A stretch of 64,000 nt of DNA from Streptomyces sp. WMMC940 (GCF_027460265.1 NZ_JAPZBC010000001.1:6271001-6335000); one strand, 5' to 3'; positions 54,010-63,157 are shown, numbered from the stretch's first letter. Made by a program: numbers and translations. The notes: a model not told the origin generated them from the letters alone.

Positions 54010-54882
54010 TCAGGAGTAGGTGTAGAAACCCGATCCCGTCTTCCGGCCCAGGCGGCCCGCGTCCACCATCCGCTGCAGCAGCGGCGGAGCGGCGTACAGC
54101 GGCTCCTTGAACTCGGCGTACATGGAGTCGGCCACCGAGGCGACCGTGTCCAGTCCGATCAGGTCCGACAGCTTCAGCGGCCCCATCGGGTGGGCGCAGC
54201 CGAGCTCCATGCCGTTGTCGATGTCCTCCCGGCTCGCGATCCCCGACTCGAACATCCGGATGGCCGAGAGCAGATACGGGATGAGCAGGGCGTTCACCAC
54301 GAAGCCCGAGCGGTCCTGGGCGCGGATCGCGTGCTTGGCCAGCACTTGCTCGACCACGGCCTCGGAGCGCTTGATCGTCTCCTCCGACGTGGTCAGCGCC
54401 GGGATGAGCTCCACGAGCTTCTGCACCGGTGCCGGGTTGAAGAAGTGGATGCCGATGACCTGGTCGGGGCGGGAGGTCGCGACGGCCAGCTTCACCAGCG
54501 GGATCGACGAGGTGTTGGAGGCCAGGATGGCGTCCCGGCTGGTCACCACCTGGTCCAGGACCTGGAAGATCTCGGTCTTGACCTGCTCGTTCTCCACGAC
54601 CGCCTCGATGACGAGGTCGCGGTCGGCGAACTCCCCGAGGTCCGTGGTGAAGGTCAGCCGCTCCAGCGTCGCGCGGTGCTCCTCCTCGCTGATCTTGCCG
54701 CGCTCGGCGGCCTTCGCGAGGGAGTTGTGCAGTCGCGTACGGCCGATCTCCAGGGCTTCGCCGGTGGTCTCGGCGACCTTGACCTCGAGTCCGCTGCGGG
54801 CGCACACCTCGGCGATGCCGGCGCCCATCTGGCCACAGCCCACCACTCCGACGCGGGATACGCCGGCCACAGTGTCGGTCAC
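54010..54882 (-). CDS. 3-hydroxyacyl/3-hydroxybutyryl-CoA dehydrogenase
   Basis: NAD-dependent oxidation of 3-hydroxyacyl-CoA. 290 residues from GTG 54882 with GAAAGG 8 bases upstream. N-terminal Rossmann GVVGCGQMGAGIAEVCARSG (about 12-31), the 3HCDH N domain with LASNTSSIPL and IGIHFFNPAPVQKLVELIP (catalytic His near 145), and C-terminal domain with DRSGFVVNALLIPYL and ELGCAHPMGPLKLSDLIGLD. Typical monofunctional length; could serve fatty-acid or butyrate/PHB-type metabolism. Confidence 0.95.
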   Translation of the reverse strand: MTDTVAGVSRVGVVGCGQMGAGIAEVCARSGLEVKVAETTGEALEIGRTRLHNSLAKAAERGKISEEEHRATLERLTFTTDLGEFADRDLVIEAVVENEQVKTEIFQVLDQVVTSRDAILASNTSSIPLVKLAVATSRPDQVIGIHFFNPAPVQKLVELIPALTTSEETIKRSEAVVEQVLAKHAIRAQDRSGFVVNALLIPYLLSAIRMFESGIASREDIDNGMELGCAHPMGPLKLSDLIGLDTVASVADSMYAEFKEPLYAAPPLLQRMVDAGRLGRKTGSGFYTYS

Positions 54883-55049
54883 ATCGTGCCTTTCGCTGAT
54901 CTCGGTGCGGCGGGCCCCGTATGGTTCCGGCGCCCGCCTCGACGCCACGACGTTACTCCGCCGGTGCGTGTGGACGGGTGCCCGGGGCGGGCATGCTGTG
55001 CGCGGACGCCCGCGGAGGCGCGGTGCACGGTGGTGCGGAGGCGCGGTAC

Positions 55050-56300
55050 ATGACCCGGCATATGAGGCAGATCACCCGGCGGGGATTCGTCACGGCGGCC
55101 GGCGCGCTCGCCGCGCTGGGGATGGCGGCGGACGCGGTCGCGGTCCCCACCCGGGCCCGCGGGCGGGGCTGCCCCCAGGCGTTCCGCGGGATGTGGGTGG
55201 CCACGGTCGCCAACCGGGACTGGCCCTCCCGGCCCGGACTGACCGCGGCCCGGCAGCGTTCGGAGCTGCTGGATCTGCTCGACCGCGCGGTGGCCTGCCG
55301 GCTGAACACCGTGATCCTCCAGGTGCGGCCGACCGCCGACGCGCTCTGGCCCTCCCCGTACGAGCCCTGGTCCGCGTACCTGACCGGAGTGCAGGGACGG
55401 AATCCGGGTTGGGATCCGCTGGGCACCGCCGTCACCGAGGCCCATGCGCGCGGACTGGAGCTGCACGCCTGGTTCAACCCCTACCGGGTCGCCGGCCACA
55501 CCGACCTCGGCCGTCTCACGGCGAACCATCCGGCCCGGCGGCACCCCGAATGGGTGCTTCCGTACGGCGGAAAGCTCTACTACAACCCCGGTCTCCCGGA
55601 GGTCAGGGCCTTTGTGCAGGACGCGATGCTGCACGCGGTCGAGCGCTATCCCGTCGACGCGGTCCACTGGGACGACTACTTCTATCCCTATCCGGTCGCG
55701 GGCCAGGTCTTCGACGACGACGACGCGTACCGGCGGTACGGCGGGGGGTTCGGGGACAAGGCCGCGTGGCGGCGCAACAACATCGATCTGCTGGTGCGGG
55801 AGACGGCCGCACGCATCAGGCGCGTCGACCCCGGGATCCGCTTCGGCATCAGCCCGTTCGGGGTCTGGCGCAACTCCTCCACCGACCCGCTCGGCTCCGC
55901 CACCCGCGCGGGCGTGGAGACGTACGACGACCTCCACGCCGACACCCGGAAGTGGGTCCGCCAGGGCTGGATCGACTACGTGATCCCGCAGCTGTACTGG
56001 AACATCGGGTTCGCGGCGGCCGACTACGCGAAGCTGGTGCCCTGGTGGGCCGAGGTGGCCCGGGGCACCGGCGTGGACCTGTTCGTCGGAGAGGCGCTCT
56101 ACAAGGCCGGCGATCCCGCTCAGCCCGCCGCCTGGCAGGACCCGGCCGAACTCTCCCGTCACCTCAGCCTCGCCTGCCGCCACCCGGAGGTGCGCGGCCA
56201 CTGCTTCTTCGCGGCGAAGGAAGTCGTCACGGACCGGATCGGCGCCATGGCCAGGGTGGTGACCGACCACTATCCGACCCGGGTCCGGCCGCCGCGCTGA
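55050..56300 (+). CDS. Tat-exported glycosyl hydrolase-like (GHL10/DUF187) protein
   Basis: 416 residues from ATG 55050 with GGAGG 8 bases upstream. The N-terminus [20 protein letters not shown] is a twin-arginine signal peptide, so it uses the TatAC system. The mature part is GHL10: RGMWVATVANRDWPS, NTVILQVRPTADALWPS, DPLGTAVTEAHARGLELHAWFNPYR, VDAVHWDDYFYPYP and WIDYVIPQLYWNIGF. Family members such as YngK degrade cell-wall or polysaccharide substrates. Active-site residues probably include the paired Asp in WDDYF. Confidence 0.92.
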   Translation: MTRHMRQITRRGFVTAAGALAALGMAADAVAVPTRARGRGCPQAFRGMWVATVANRDWPSRPGLTAARQRSELLDLLDRAVACRLNTVILQVRPTADALWPSPYEPWSAYLTGVQGRNPGWDPLGTAVTEAHARGLELHAWFNPYRVAGHTDLGRLTANHPARRHPEWVLPYGGKLYYNPGLPEVRAFVQDAMLHAVERYPVDAVHWDDYFYPYPVAGQVFDDDDAYRRYGGGFGDKAAWRRNNIDLLVRETAARIRRVDPGIRFGISPFGVWRNSSTDPLGSATRAGVETYDDLHADTRKWVRQGWIDYVIPQLYWNIGFAAADYAKLVPWWAEVARGTGVDLFVGEALYKAGDPAQPAAWQDPAELSRHLSLACRHPEVRGHCFFAAKEVVTDRIGAMARVVTDHYPTRVRPPR

Positions 56301-56322
56301 ACCTCGAGGCTCGGGACTCGGC

Positions 56323-56517
56323 TCAGGACTGCTGGCGGTGGCGTACGACGCAGTCGGGGCCGGGCGACATCAGGCACTCGTGACCGTCGTCCTCGAAGCG
56401 GACGCGGTAGGGCGGGGTGCCCTTGTCTCCGAGTACCTCGACGACTTCGGCCGTCCGGTCGTGCTGACCGACGACGCGGCCGTGCACGAGCAGCTTGTCT
56501 CCCACACTCGCTTCCAT
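56323..56517 (-). CDS. DUF1918 protein
   Basis: 64 residues from ATG 56517, with GGAGGTCAG 9 bases upstream. DUF1918 signature: VGDKLLVHGRVVGQHDRTAEVVEVLG and PPYRVRFEDDGHE. A small SH3-like beta barrel, common in actinomycetes in several copies, function unknown. It lies convergent to the glycosidase-like gene and 65 bases from EamA. Confidence 0.92.
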   Translation of the reverse strand: MEASVGDKLLVHGRVVGQHDRTAEVVEVLGDKGTPPYRVRFEDDGHECLMSPGPDCVVRHRQQS

Positions 56518-56582
56518 CGTGCCTGACCTCCTTGACGGGGGTTGACGGTACTCAGAGTCTACGTCCCGACATATGGCATGTG

Positions 56583-57542
56583 TCACCTCCGGGCGCCCGT
56601 CCGCTGGGTGACGGCGATGCACACCAGAACGGCGACGGCGGCGACGGGAGCGGTGGGGGAGAGCGGCTCCGCGAGCAGCAGCACGGACCAGACGAGGGTG
56701 AGCAGCGGCTGGGCGAGTTGCAGCTGACTGGCCCTGGCGATGCCGATCGTCGCCATGCCGCGGTACCAGACCCAGAGCCCGAGGAAGGTCGACCCCGCGG
56801 CCACCCAGAGGAGCCCGGCGAACCCCTGCACGCTCGGCCGGACCGGTTCGGCCGTCAGAGCGAACGCCGACCCCACGAGGCCGAGCGGCAGGCACATCAC
56901 CAGGGCCCAGCCGACCACCTGCCAGCCCGGCATCACCCGGGCGAGCCGGCCGCCCTCCGTGTAGCCCGCGGCGCAGACCAGCAGCGCCCCGAACAGATAC
57001 AGGTCCCCGGTCGAGAGGGTGCCGCCGCTCTGGGCCAGGGTGAACCCCAGCACCACGGCCGCACCGGCGAGGGCCGCCGCCCAGAACGTCCGGGACGGCC
57101 GGCGGCCCGTGCGCACCGCGGCGAAGGCGGCGGTCGTCAGCGGCAGCAGGCCGACGACCACCGCGGCGTGCGACGTGGTCGACGTCCGCAGCGCGAGGGT
57201 CGTGAGCAGCGGGAAGCCGACGACCACACCGGCGGCGACCACCAGGAGGGAACCCCGGTGCCGCCGCTCGGGCAGGGGCACCCGAAGCGCGAGCAGAAAG
57301 CTTCCCGCGACGACGGCGGCGAGGACGCTCCGTACGGCGACCAGTGACCAGGGGCCGAAGGACTCCAGCCCCCAGACCGTGGACGGGAAGGTGAGGGAGA
57401 AGGCGACGACGCCGAGCGACGCGAGCAGGGTGCCGCGCCGGGTGCCGTGCCGGGCCGCCGACGCCGCGGTGTACGGCCCGTGCGGCGGCGAGTCGGCGAC
57501 CGCTATCGCGCTGCCTGTAGTAGCGCTATTCTTTGCTCTCAT
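56583..57542 (-). CDS. EamA/DMT-family transporter
   Basis: 319 residues from ATG 57542, with about ten membrane helices in two five-helix EamA repeats (LASLGVVAFSLTFPSTVWGLESFGPWSLVAVR at the start; LWVAAGSTFLGLWVWYRGMATIGIARASQLQLAQPLLTLV in the second, each cited in part). The first 45 residues before the first helix are polar, so the true start may be further in, but no other ATG or GTG exists there. The start codon overlaps that of the divergent MocR regulator, its likely controller. Exports an unknown metabolite. Confidence 0.88.
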   Translation of the reverse strand: MRAKNSATTGSAIAVADSPPHGPYTAASAARHGTRRGTLLASLGVVAFSLTFPSTVWGLESFGPWSLVAVRSVLAAVVAGSFLLALRVPLPERRHRGSLLVVAAGVVVGFPLLTTLALRTSTTSHAAVVVGLLPLTTAAFAAVRTGRRPSRTFWAAALAGAAVVLGFTLAQSGGTLSTGDLYLFGALLVCAAGYTEGGRLARVMPGWQVVGWALVMCLPLGLVGSAFALTAEPVRPSVQGFAGLLWVAAGSTFLGLWVWYRGMATIGIARASQLQLAQPLLTLVWSVLLLAEPLSPTAPVAAVAVLVCIAVTQRTGARR

Positions 57543-57550
57543 GCAAGAGC
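57535..57550. promoter_or_regulatory. Palindrome over the two divergent start codons
   Basis: GCTCT-CATGCA-AGAGC; the nested TTGC/GCAA (57533-57536 and 57543-57546) extends it. Facing start codons of EamA (minus) and MocR (plus) both lie in the central CATG. TATTCT (57527-57532) on the plus strand and TACGCT on the minus strand sit close enough for leaderless transcripts in both directions. Confidence 0.6.
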
Positions 57551-58989
57551 GTAGCAGTGTCTCCGATCTGGTGAAATCGCTGAAAGCGGAGCTCAACCGC
57601 TACTCACCCGGCGAGAAGCTGCCATCGAGTCGAGCACTGGTCGAACGGCACCGCGTCTCACCCGTCACGGTCTCCCGCGCCCTGGCCCGGCTCGCCGCCG
57701 AGGGGCTCGTCGTCACCCGCCCGGGAGCCGGGGTCTTCCGGGCGCAGCCGAGGACGGACCCCGCCGTCGTCGACACCTCCTGGCAGGAGGTCGCGCTCAG
57801 CGCGGACGCCGCCGCCGAGGTCGTCCCCCGTGCCGTGGACGCCTCCGGCGTGCTCGTCACACTTGCCGCGCCCCCGCCCGGCGTCATCGAGTTCAACGGC
57901 GGCTATCTGCACCCCTCGCTCCAGCCCGAGCAGGCCATGGCCGCCGCGCTCGCCCGCGCCGGCCGCCGGCCCGGCGCCTGGGGCCGTCCGCCGACCGACG
58001 GACTGGCCGAACTCCGCGACTGGTTCGCCCGCGGCATCGGCCCGGACTTCACCGCCGCCGAGGTGCTGGTGACCGCCGGTGGCCAGTCCGCACTCACCAC
58101 CGCCCTGCGTGCCCTCGCCCCGCCCGGCACACCCGTGCTCGTGGAATCGCCCACCTACCCGGGGATGCTCGCCATCGCCCGGGCCGCGGGGCTGCGACCC
58201 GTGCCGGTGCCCGCCGAACCCGCCCACGGCGTTCGCCCCGACCTCCTCGCCGACGCCTTCCGCGCGACCGGCGCCCGGGTCTTCGTCACCCAGCCGCTCT
58301 TCCAGAACCCGACCGGGTCCGTGCTCGCCCCCGAGCGCCGCGGCGAGGTGCTGCGGATCGCGCGTGCGGCCGGGGCGTTCCTCGTCGAGGACGACTTCGC
58401 CCGGCGCCTCGTCCACGCCGACGCCGGCCCGCTCCCGGCCACGCTCGCCGCGGACGACCCCGAAGGAGTCGTCGTCCACGTCTGCTCCCTCACCAAGGCG
58501 ACCTCCCCGAGCCTGCGCGTCGGCGCCCTCGCCGCGCGCGGACCCGTCCTGGAACGCCTGCGGGCCATCCACGTGGTCGACAACTTCTTCGTCCCCCGGC
58601 CCCTGCAGGAAGCCGCGCTCGAACTCGTCGGCGCCCCGGCCTGGAACCGTCACCTCCGCTCGGTCGCCGCCGAGCTGAAGACCCGCCGCGACGCCATGAC
58701 GGCGGCCCTGCGTCTGAGGCTGCCCGAACTCGCCCTGCCGCACGTCCCGGCCGGCGGCCACCACCTCTGGCTGCGCCTGCCCGACGGCACCGACGAGACC
58801 GCCCTCGTCTCCGCGGCGCTCCGCGCCGGGGTCGCCGTGGCCCCGGGTCGCCCGTACTTCAGCGCCGAACCACCGGCCGGGCACCTCCGGCTGAGCTTCG
58901 CCGGGGTCGCCGGGGCAGCCGAGATCACCGAGGGGGTGCGCCGGCTGCGCACCGCCTGCGACGAGATCCTGGGCCCCGGGTCGGGCTGA
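57541..58989 (+). CDS. MocR-family (GntR/aminotransferase) regulator
   Basis: 482 residues from ATG 57541. N-terminal GntR HTH (about 5-72, DLVKSLKAELNRYSPGEKLP, VERHRVSPVTVSRALARLAAEG) fused to a fold-type I aminotransferase-like domain (about 115-480) with VTAGGQSALTTALRAL, ESPTYPGMLAIARAAG, and PLP-lysine motif SLTKATSPSLRVG (about residue 318). MocR proteins bind PLP or PLP adducts. It probably controls the divergent EamA exporter; no ribosome-binding site upstream, fitting leaderless translation. Confidence 0.92.
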   Translation: MQERSSVSDLVKSLKAELNRYSPGEKLPSSRALVERHRVSPVTVSRALARLAAEGLVVTRPGAGVFRAQPRTDPAVVDTSWQEVALSADAAAEVVPRAVDASGVLVTLAAPPPGVIEFNGGYLHPSLQPEQAMAAALARAGRRPGAWGRPPTDGLAELRDWFARGIGPDFTAAEVLVTAGGQSALTTALRALAPPGTPVLVESPTYPGMLAIARAAGLRPVPVPAEPAHGVRPDLLADAFRATGARVFVTQPLFQNPTGSVLAPERRGEVLRIARAAGAFLVEDDFARRLVHADAGPLPATLAADDPEGVVVHVCSLTKATSPSLRVGALAARGPVLERLRAIHVVDNFFVPRPLQEAALELVGAPAWNRHLRSVAAELKTRRDAMTAALRLRLPELALPHVPAGGHHLWLRLPDGTDETALVSAALRAGVAVAPGRPYFSAEPPAGHLRLSFAGVAGAAEITEGVRRLRTACDEILGPGSG

Positions 58990-59108
58990 CGGGGCCGACC
59001 CGGGGCGGACTCCGGACCCGGCGGGGGGCCCGGCCGGTCGGGCAGGCCGGCTGACGGGGCCGACCGGGGCGGATTCCCGACCCCGGCGAGGGGCCCGGCC
59101 GGTCGGGC
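58984..59108. repeat. Imperfect direct duplication, about 65 bp
   Basis: GGCTGACGGGGCCGACC begins both units (58984-59048 and 59049-59108); they share about 85 percent of positions, including GCCCGGCCGGTCGGGC. The first unit includes the MocR stop codon, and the duplicated stop-containing string shows that the second unit arose by tandem duplication of the gene end and its terminator. Confidence 0.75.
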
Positions 59109-59246
59109 GCGGATGGCGTGTGGGTCCGGTGCGGGCAGAGCCCGCGGCACGGGTGGCACGGCCGGGCCTGCGGCACGCACCGCCGTGCCCCGGGCGTCAG
59201 AGGCCCCGCCGCTGACAGCCGGCCCCCGTGCTGCGAAGGTACGGGG

Positions 59247-59684
59247 ATGAGCGACACGACCGTCGTACGCGGCGAGTACGAGATCTCTTCCGACCCCGCC
59301 CGCCTCGACCCGGCCCGTATCCACCACTGGCTCTCCACCGACGCCTACTGGGCACTCGGCCGCAGCCGTGAGCAGCAGGACCGGGCCATCGCCGGCTCGC
59401 TCAACCTCGGGGCCTACGACCGGGCTTCCGGCGAGCTCGTCGCATATGCGCGGGTCGTGACCGACCACGCCACCTTCGCGTACCTGTGCGACGTCTACGT
59501 CGACAGGGCAGTGCGCGGCAAGGGCCTCGGGACCGCCCTGGCCGAGGCGGTGCGTGACCGTCTCGCCCCGCTCGGACTGCGGCGGATCGTCCTCGCCACG
59601 GACGACGCGCACGAGGTCTACGAGCGGGCCGGCTTCGCCCCGCTCGCCGACCCGGAGAAGTGGATGGCCCTGAAGCCGCGGTAA
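59247..59684 (+). CDS. GNAT-family N-acetyltransferase
   Basis: 145 residues from ATG 59247 with GAAGG upstream. GNAT fold with acetyl-CoA loop VDRAVRGKGLGTALAEAVRDRL (R-x2-G-x-G/A, about 84-105) and the late strand ATDDAHEVYERAGFAPL. LSTDAYWALGRSREQQDRAI near the start is typical of the Streptomyces GNAT subgroup with unknown substrate. No neighbouring gene suggests a partner. Confidence 0.9.
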   Translation: MSDTTVVRGEYEISSDPARLDPARIHHWLSTDAYWALGRSREQQDRAIAGSLNLGAYDRASGELVAYARVVTDHATFAYLCDVYVDRAVRGKGLGTALAEAVRDRLAPLGLRRIVLATDDAHEVYERAGFAPLADPEKWMALKPR

Positions 59685-59745
59685 CCACCGACAACGGTCA
59701 GTAACCCCTCTTGACCTGGGAGGCGCTCGGTATCACGATCCCGCC

Positions 59746-60321
59746 ATGAGTGTTCGGGTCACCCTCGTCACCGCCGCGCGTTGCGCGTCCCGGCTGGCCG
59801 AGCGCTTCGACGACGACCGGCCCCTGGACGAGGCCGGCTGGTACGAGGTGCAGCTCGCCGCGCCCGCGCTCGTTCCGCTGGGCGGGGCGGAACTGCGCTA
59901 CTGCTCGCCGACCGCACGCAGCCGGGCCACCGCCGACGCCCTCGGCTACGCCACGCTGGCACAGCCCGCGCTGAGCGACTGCGACATGGGCCGGTGGCGC
60001 GGCCGCACGCTCGCCGAGGTGGCGGCGGTGGAGCCGGACTCGGTGGACGAGTGGCTCGCCGATCCACGCTCGGCGCCGCACGGCGGAGAGCCCCTGCTGG
60101 GCTTCATCACCCGGATAGGGGGCTGGCTCGACACCCGGCCCGCCGACGACGGGAGTTCGGTGCTGGCCGTCGCGGAGCCCGCCGTGGTCCGTGCGGCGCT
60201 CGTGTACGCGCTGAAGGCGCCACCCCCGACGTACTGGAACGTGGACGTACGGCCGCTGTCCACGGTGGTGCTGACCGGCAGACCGGGCCGCTGGAACCTG
60301 CGGCTGGACACCGGCGGGTGA
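59746..60321 (+). CDS. Degenerate histidine phosphatase-like protein
   Basis: 191 residues from ATG 59746. Overall order of the histidine phosphatase fold is kept: LVTAARCASRL at the start, CSPTARSRATADAL, DCDMGRWRGRTL, and AVAEPAVVRAALVYAL. However the catalytic RHG of the first motif is replaced by ARC, and the second histidine (usual SHGG) is replaced by AEPA. It is therefore unlikely to be an active phosphatase or mutase. Related Streptomyces genes often lie by cobalamin-linked CbtAB; none are here. Confidence 0.8.
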   Translation: MSVRVTLVTAARCASRLAERFDDDRPLDEAGWYEVQLAAPALVPLGGAELRYCSPTARSRATADALGYATLAQPALSDCDMGRWRGRTLAEVAAVEPDSVDEWLADPRSAPHGGEPLLGFITRIGGWLDTRPADDGSSVLAVAEPAVVRAALVYALKAPPPTYWNVDVRPLSTVVLTGRPGRWNLRLDTGG

Positions 60322-60360
60322 CGCCCGACGGTCCCATGCCCTCACTCCGCCTTGATTTGA

Positions 60361-60377
60361 CTATCGAGTTTCGATAG
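60361..60377. promoter_or_regulatory. Perfect palindrome CTATCGA-GTT-TCGATAG
   Basis: A perfect 7-bp inverted repeat 33-49 bases upstream of the DUF2975 start, within the promoter position. Only relatively AT-rich stretch nearby. Likely autoregulatory operator of the downstream XRE protein. Confidence 0.7.
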
Positions 60378-60409
60378 ATTCCCATCGTGAGTCGATTGAA
60401 GGAGGGGCG

Positions 60410-60906
60410 ATGGGAAAGCTGACGGTCATCGCGTTGCGCGCCGTGCTCGTGGCGCTGCTCGCCGGCTCGGTGTTCGTGCAGGCGGTCATGGTTCCGCTGC
60501 TGGCCGTCGACATGGAGCAGCTCGACGCCGACCACGCGTACCTGCGCACCCCCTTCCTCGTGATCACGGTCCTGGGTGTGGTGACCGTCCAGGTGGTCCT
60601 GGTGTCCGTGTGGCGCCTGGTGACGATGGTGGCGCGCGGCACGGTCTTCTCCCACGCCGCCTTCCGGTATGTGGACGTGGTGATCGGCGCGCTCGTGGCG
60701 GCCGCTCTCGTGGTGTTCGCGCTGGCGGTCCTCCTGGCGCCCGGTGAGGCCGTCGCCCCGGGCGTGGTCCTACTGATCTGCGGTGTCGTCGTGGCGGTCC
60801 TCGGAGTGGCGCTCATCGTGCTCGTCCTCCGCATGCTGCTCGCCCAGGCCGTCGCGCGGGACGCCGAAGCGGCGCAGATGCAGGCCGAGCTGGACGAGGT
60901 GATCTG

Positions 60907-60907
<1 letters not shown>
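60410..60907 (+). CDS. DUF2975 membrane protein
   Basis: 165 residues from ATG 60410 with GAAGGAGGGG upstream. Four membrane helices (about 5-32, 50-75, 88-112, 120-147), characteristic of DUF2975; AHAYLRTPFLVITVLGV-type central region (DADHAYLRTPFLV). The last 20 residues are acidic. It is coupled to an XRE gene by TGATG overlap; such pairs occur widely in Gram-positive bacteria, and the membrane partner may sense a signal. Confidence 0.9.
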
Positions 60908-61191
<284 letters not shown>

Positions 61192-61410
61192 GGGCGGCGA
61201 TGCCGCCGCCGAGCGCCGCGCACGGGGAGCGCCCCGGCGGTGAGACGTCCGGGAGGAGTGGGAGGGCCATGGGACGGCGCGTCCCGGGGTCGGGCCCCGG
61301 GACGTCCGCGGTCATCCTGGTGCGCGTCGATCGCCTGGTGGGCTCCGCGCGGATCACCCGGTAGATGTAGATCGGCTGACTGTTCGGGCGCGTTCCGGCA
61401 GGATGCGCTC
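61192..61410. other. Intergenic region, no gene seen
   Basis: About 220 bases between the XRE gene and the repeat protein gene. ATG 61270 opens only a short frame with Arg/Gly-rich noise. GTAGATGTAGATCG near 61363-61376 is a tandem hexamer (GTAGAT twice). Confidence 0.4.
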
Positions 61411-62922
61411 GTGGATGATGTTCTGTGCGGGCTCGCGGCCAATCCGGCCCTGCCGCCCGAACTGGTCGACAGACTGATCGCGGTCGCCGACGACGACCTC
61501 GCCCGGGCCCTCACGGACCGCGTGGACCTCAGCCACCCCCAGGCTCTGGCGCTGGCCCTGAGGCACGAGGGGGCCGCCGCCGGGCTCGCTCGTGAGGGCA
61601 GGCTGACGGCCGCGGACATCGATCCGGTGGTATGGCCGGACGCCGCCCTCGCCCTGCTGGAGAACGGCGCGGGCGGCCCCGAGTGGGCACGCCTCCTCGT
61701 CGGGGATCCGGACGTGCTGCGCCGGGAGAGGCTGGCCGCCTGCCCCGGGCTTCCACCAGACGTGGTGGACAGGCTCGCCGTCGACCCGGAAGTACGAGTC
61801 GTCGCCGAACTCGCGCTGTGGGCGCCCCCGGACCTGGCGGCGCGGCTCGCCTTCCACCCGCACACCGAGGTGCGCGGCGCCGTCGCGGCCAACGAGCGGA
61901 CGCCCCCCGGCACCCTGGCGATGCTCGTCACGGGGGAGGGGGTCCCGCCGGCGCGGTGGTGCCAGGTCTGCGAGCGAGAGGCGACGCCGTTCGTCCACCA
62001 CTCGAACTGCCCGCGTCCCACCTGCCACCTCTGGCCGGGCGCGGCCTGCGACGGCACCCACCAGACCGCCGTGCACGGCATGTACGAGCAGGCGCTGGGC
62101 AATCCCGCGACGCCGGTCGGCGTCGCTGCCGGTTTCGCCCGCCACCCTTCGATGCCGCTCCGCCTGCGGTTGGCCGCCCGACCCGACCTGACCCCCGGGC
62201 TCTGGCGACAGCTCTCGGCGGACCCTACTCCCGGCGTCCGGGCGGAACTCGCCGGGAACCCCGCGCTCGACGAAACGCAGATACGGGTCCTGGCCGCGGA
62301 CCGCGACCCGGAGGTCCGGCGTCGTCTCGCGTTCCACCCCCGGGTGCCGCTCGACGTACTCGGTCCCCTGGCCGATACCGCCAGGATCGGCTCGACCCTG
62401 CCGCCCCGGATCGCCGCCGCCACTCCCACCGAGGTCGACGAGCTCGCCCGGTCCCCTCATCCGGCGGTGCGCATGCTCCTCGCCGAACGGCGGGATCTGC
62501 CGGCGACGGTGCGCGATCTGCTCGCCGCCGACCCCGATGCGAAGGTCCTGAAGTCCATCGCGGGGCATCCGGGCCTGTCCGAACGGCAGTTGCGCGCCAT
62601 GGTCGACCGACACGGTGCCCGGGTGATCGCCAGGGTGGCGGGCAACCCGGACGCTTCCCCGGCACTGCTGGAGGACCTGGTGCGGCACGACCCCCCGATC
62701 CAGCGGGTGCTCAGGGAGGTGGCCGCGCACGGGGCGGCGACGCCCCCCGCGCTGCTCGGCTGCCTGGCCGACGGGCGGGGAAGGCGCGCCGCCGCCGGTA
62801 ACCCCGCCCTGCCACCGCGGTCCCTGGCCGGCCTGCTCGACGATGACGACTGGCTCGTGGTTCGGGCGGCGGCCGCGAACCCTTCGCTGCCCCTCGCCGT
62901 GATGACCCGGTTCGTACCGTGA
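61411..62922 (+). CDS. Leucine-rich repeat variant (LRV/HEAT-like) protein with Cys/His insert
   Basis: 503 residues from GTG 61411 with AGGA 8 bases upstream. About 18 repeats of roughly 24 residues with the core NPALPPELVDRL / DPEVRRRLAFHPRVPL / NPDASPALLEDLV form an alpha-solenoid. Between repeats, at residues 183-217, is an insert WCQVC...HHSNC...TCH...CDGTH (Cys 184, 187, 200, 205, 213; His 196, 197, 206, 217) able to bind zinc or an iron-sulfur cluster. No signal peptide or membrane helix. Family recalls Azotobacter LRV, which holds a 4Fe-4S cluster. Function unknown. Confidence 0.85.
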   Translation: MDDVLCGLAANPALPPELVDRLIAVADDDLARALTDRVDLSHPQALALALRHEGAAAGLAREGRLTAADIDPVVWPDAALALLENGAGGPEWARLLVGDPDVLRRERLAACPGLPPDVVDRLAVDPEVRVVAELALWAPPDLAARLAFHPHTEVRGAVAANERTPPGTLAMLVTGEGVPPARWCQVCEREATPFVHHSNCPRPTCHLWPGAACDGTHQTAVHGMYEQALGNPATPVGVAAGFARHPSMPLRLRLAARPDLTPGLWRQLSADPTPGVRAELAGNPALDETQIRVLAADRDPEVRRRLAFHPRVPLDVLGPLADTARIGSTLPPRIAAATPTEVDELARSPHPAVRMLLAERRDLPATVRDLLAADPDAKVLKSIAGHPGLSERQLRAMVDRHGARVIARVAGNPDASPALLEDLVRHDPPIQRVLREVAAHGAATPPALLGCLADGRGRRAAAGNPALPPRSLAGLLDDDDWLVVRAAAANPSLPLAVMTRFVP

Positions 62923-63094
62923 TTCCGAGGCCGGTCCCGGCTGCCCTCGCAGAGGAGGCCCGGCGAGGCCGGCCCGGTCGGGGACGGACGAAGGAAGGTC
63001 GTGGACCTCGCATGCAAGAAGAGCGAGGACAGCTCGTCTGCCTGCTCCATCACCAGGATGATGGCCCGCGGCCGACCGTGCGAACGGGAACGCC

Positions 63095-63141
63095 CCGGAG
63101 CCCGCTCCGGGGGTGGGACCGGATCTCCTCCGGTCCCACCC
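63095..63141. terminator. Double hairpin terminator
   Basis: CCGGAGC-CC-GCTCCGG (63095-63110) is followed directly by a 13-bp perfect stem GGGTGGGACCGGA (63111-63123, complement 63129-63141). It closes both the LRV gene (plus) and the decayed SGNH gene (minus). Confidence 0.85.
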
Positions 63142-63157
63142 GGTGACGGCCCGTCGG

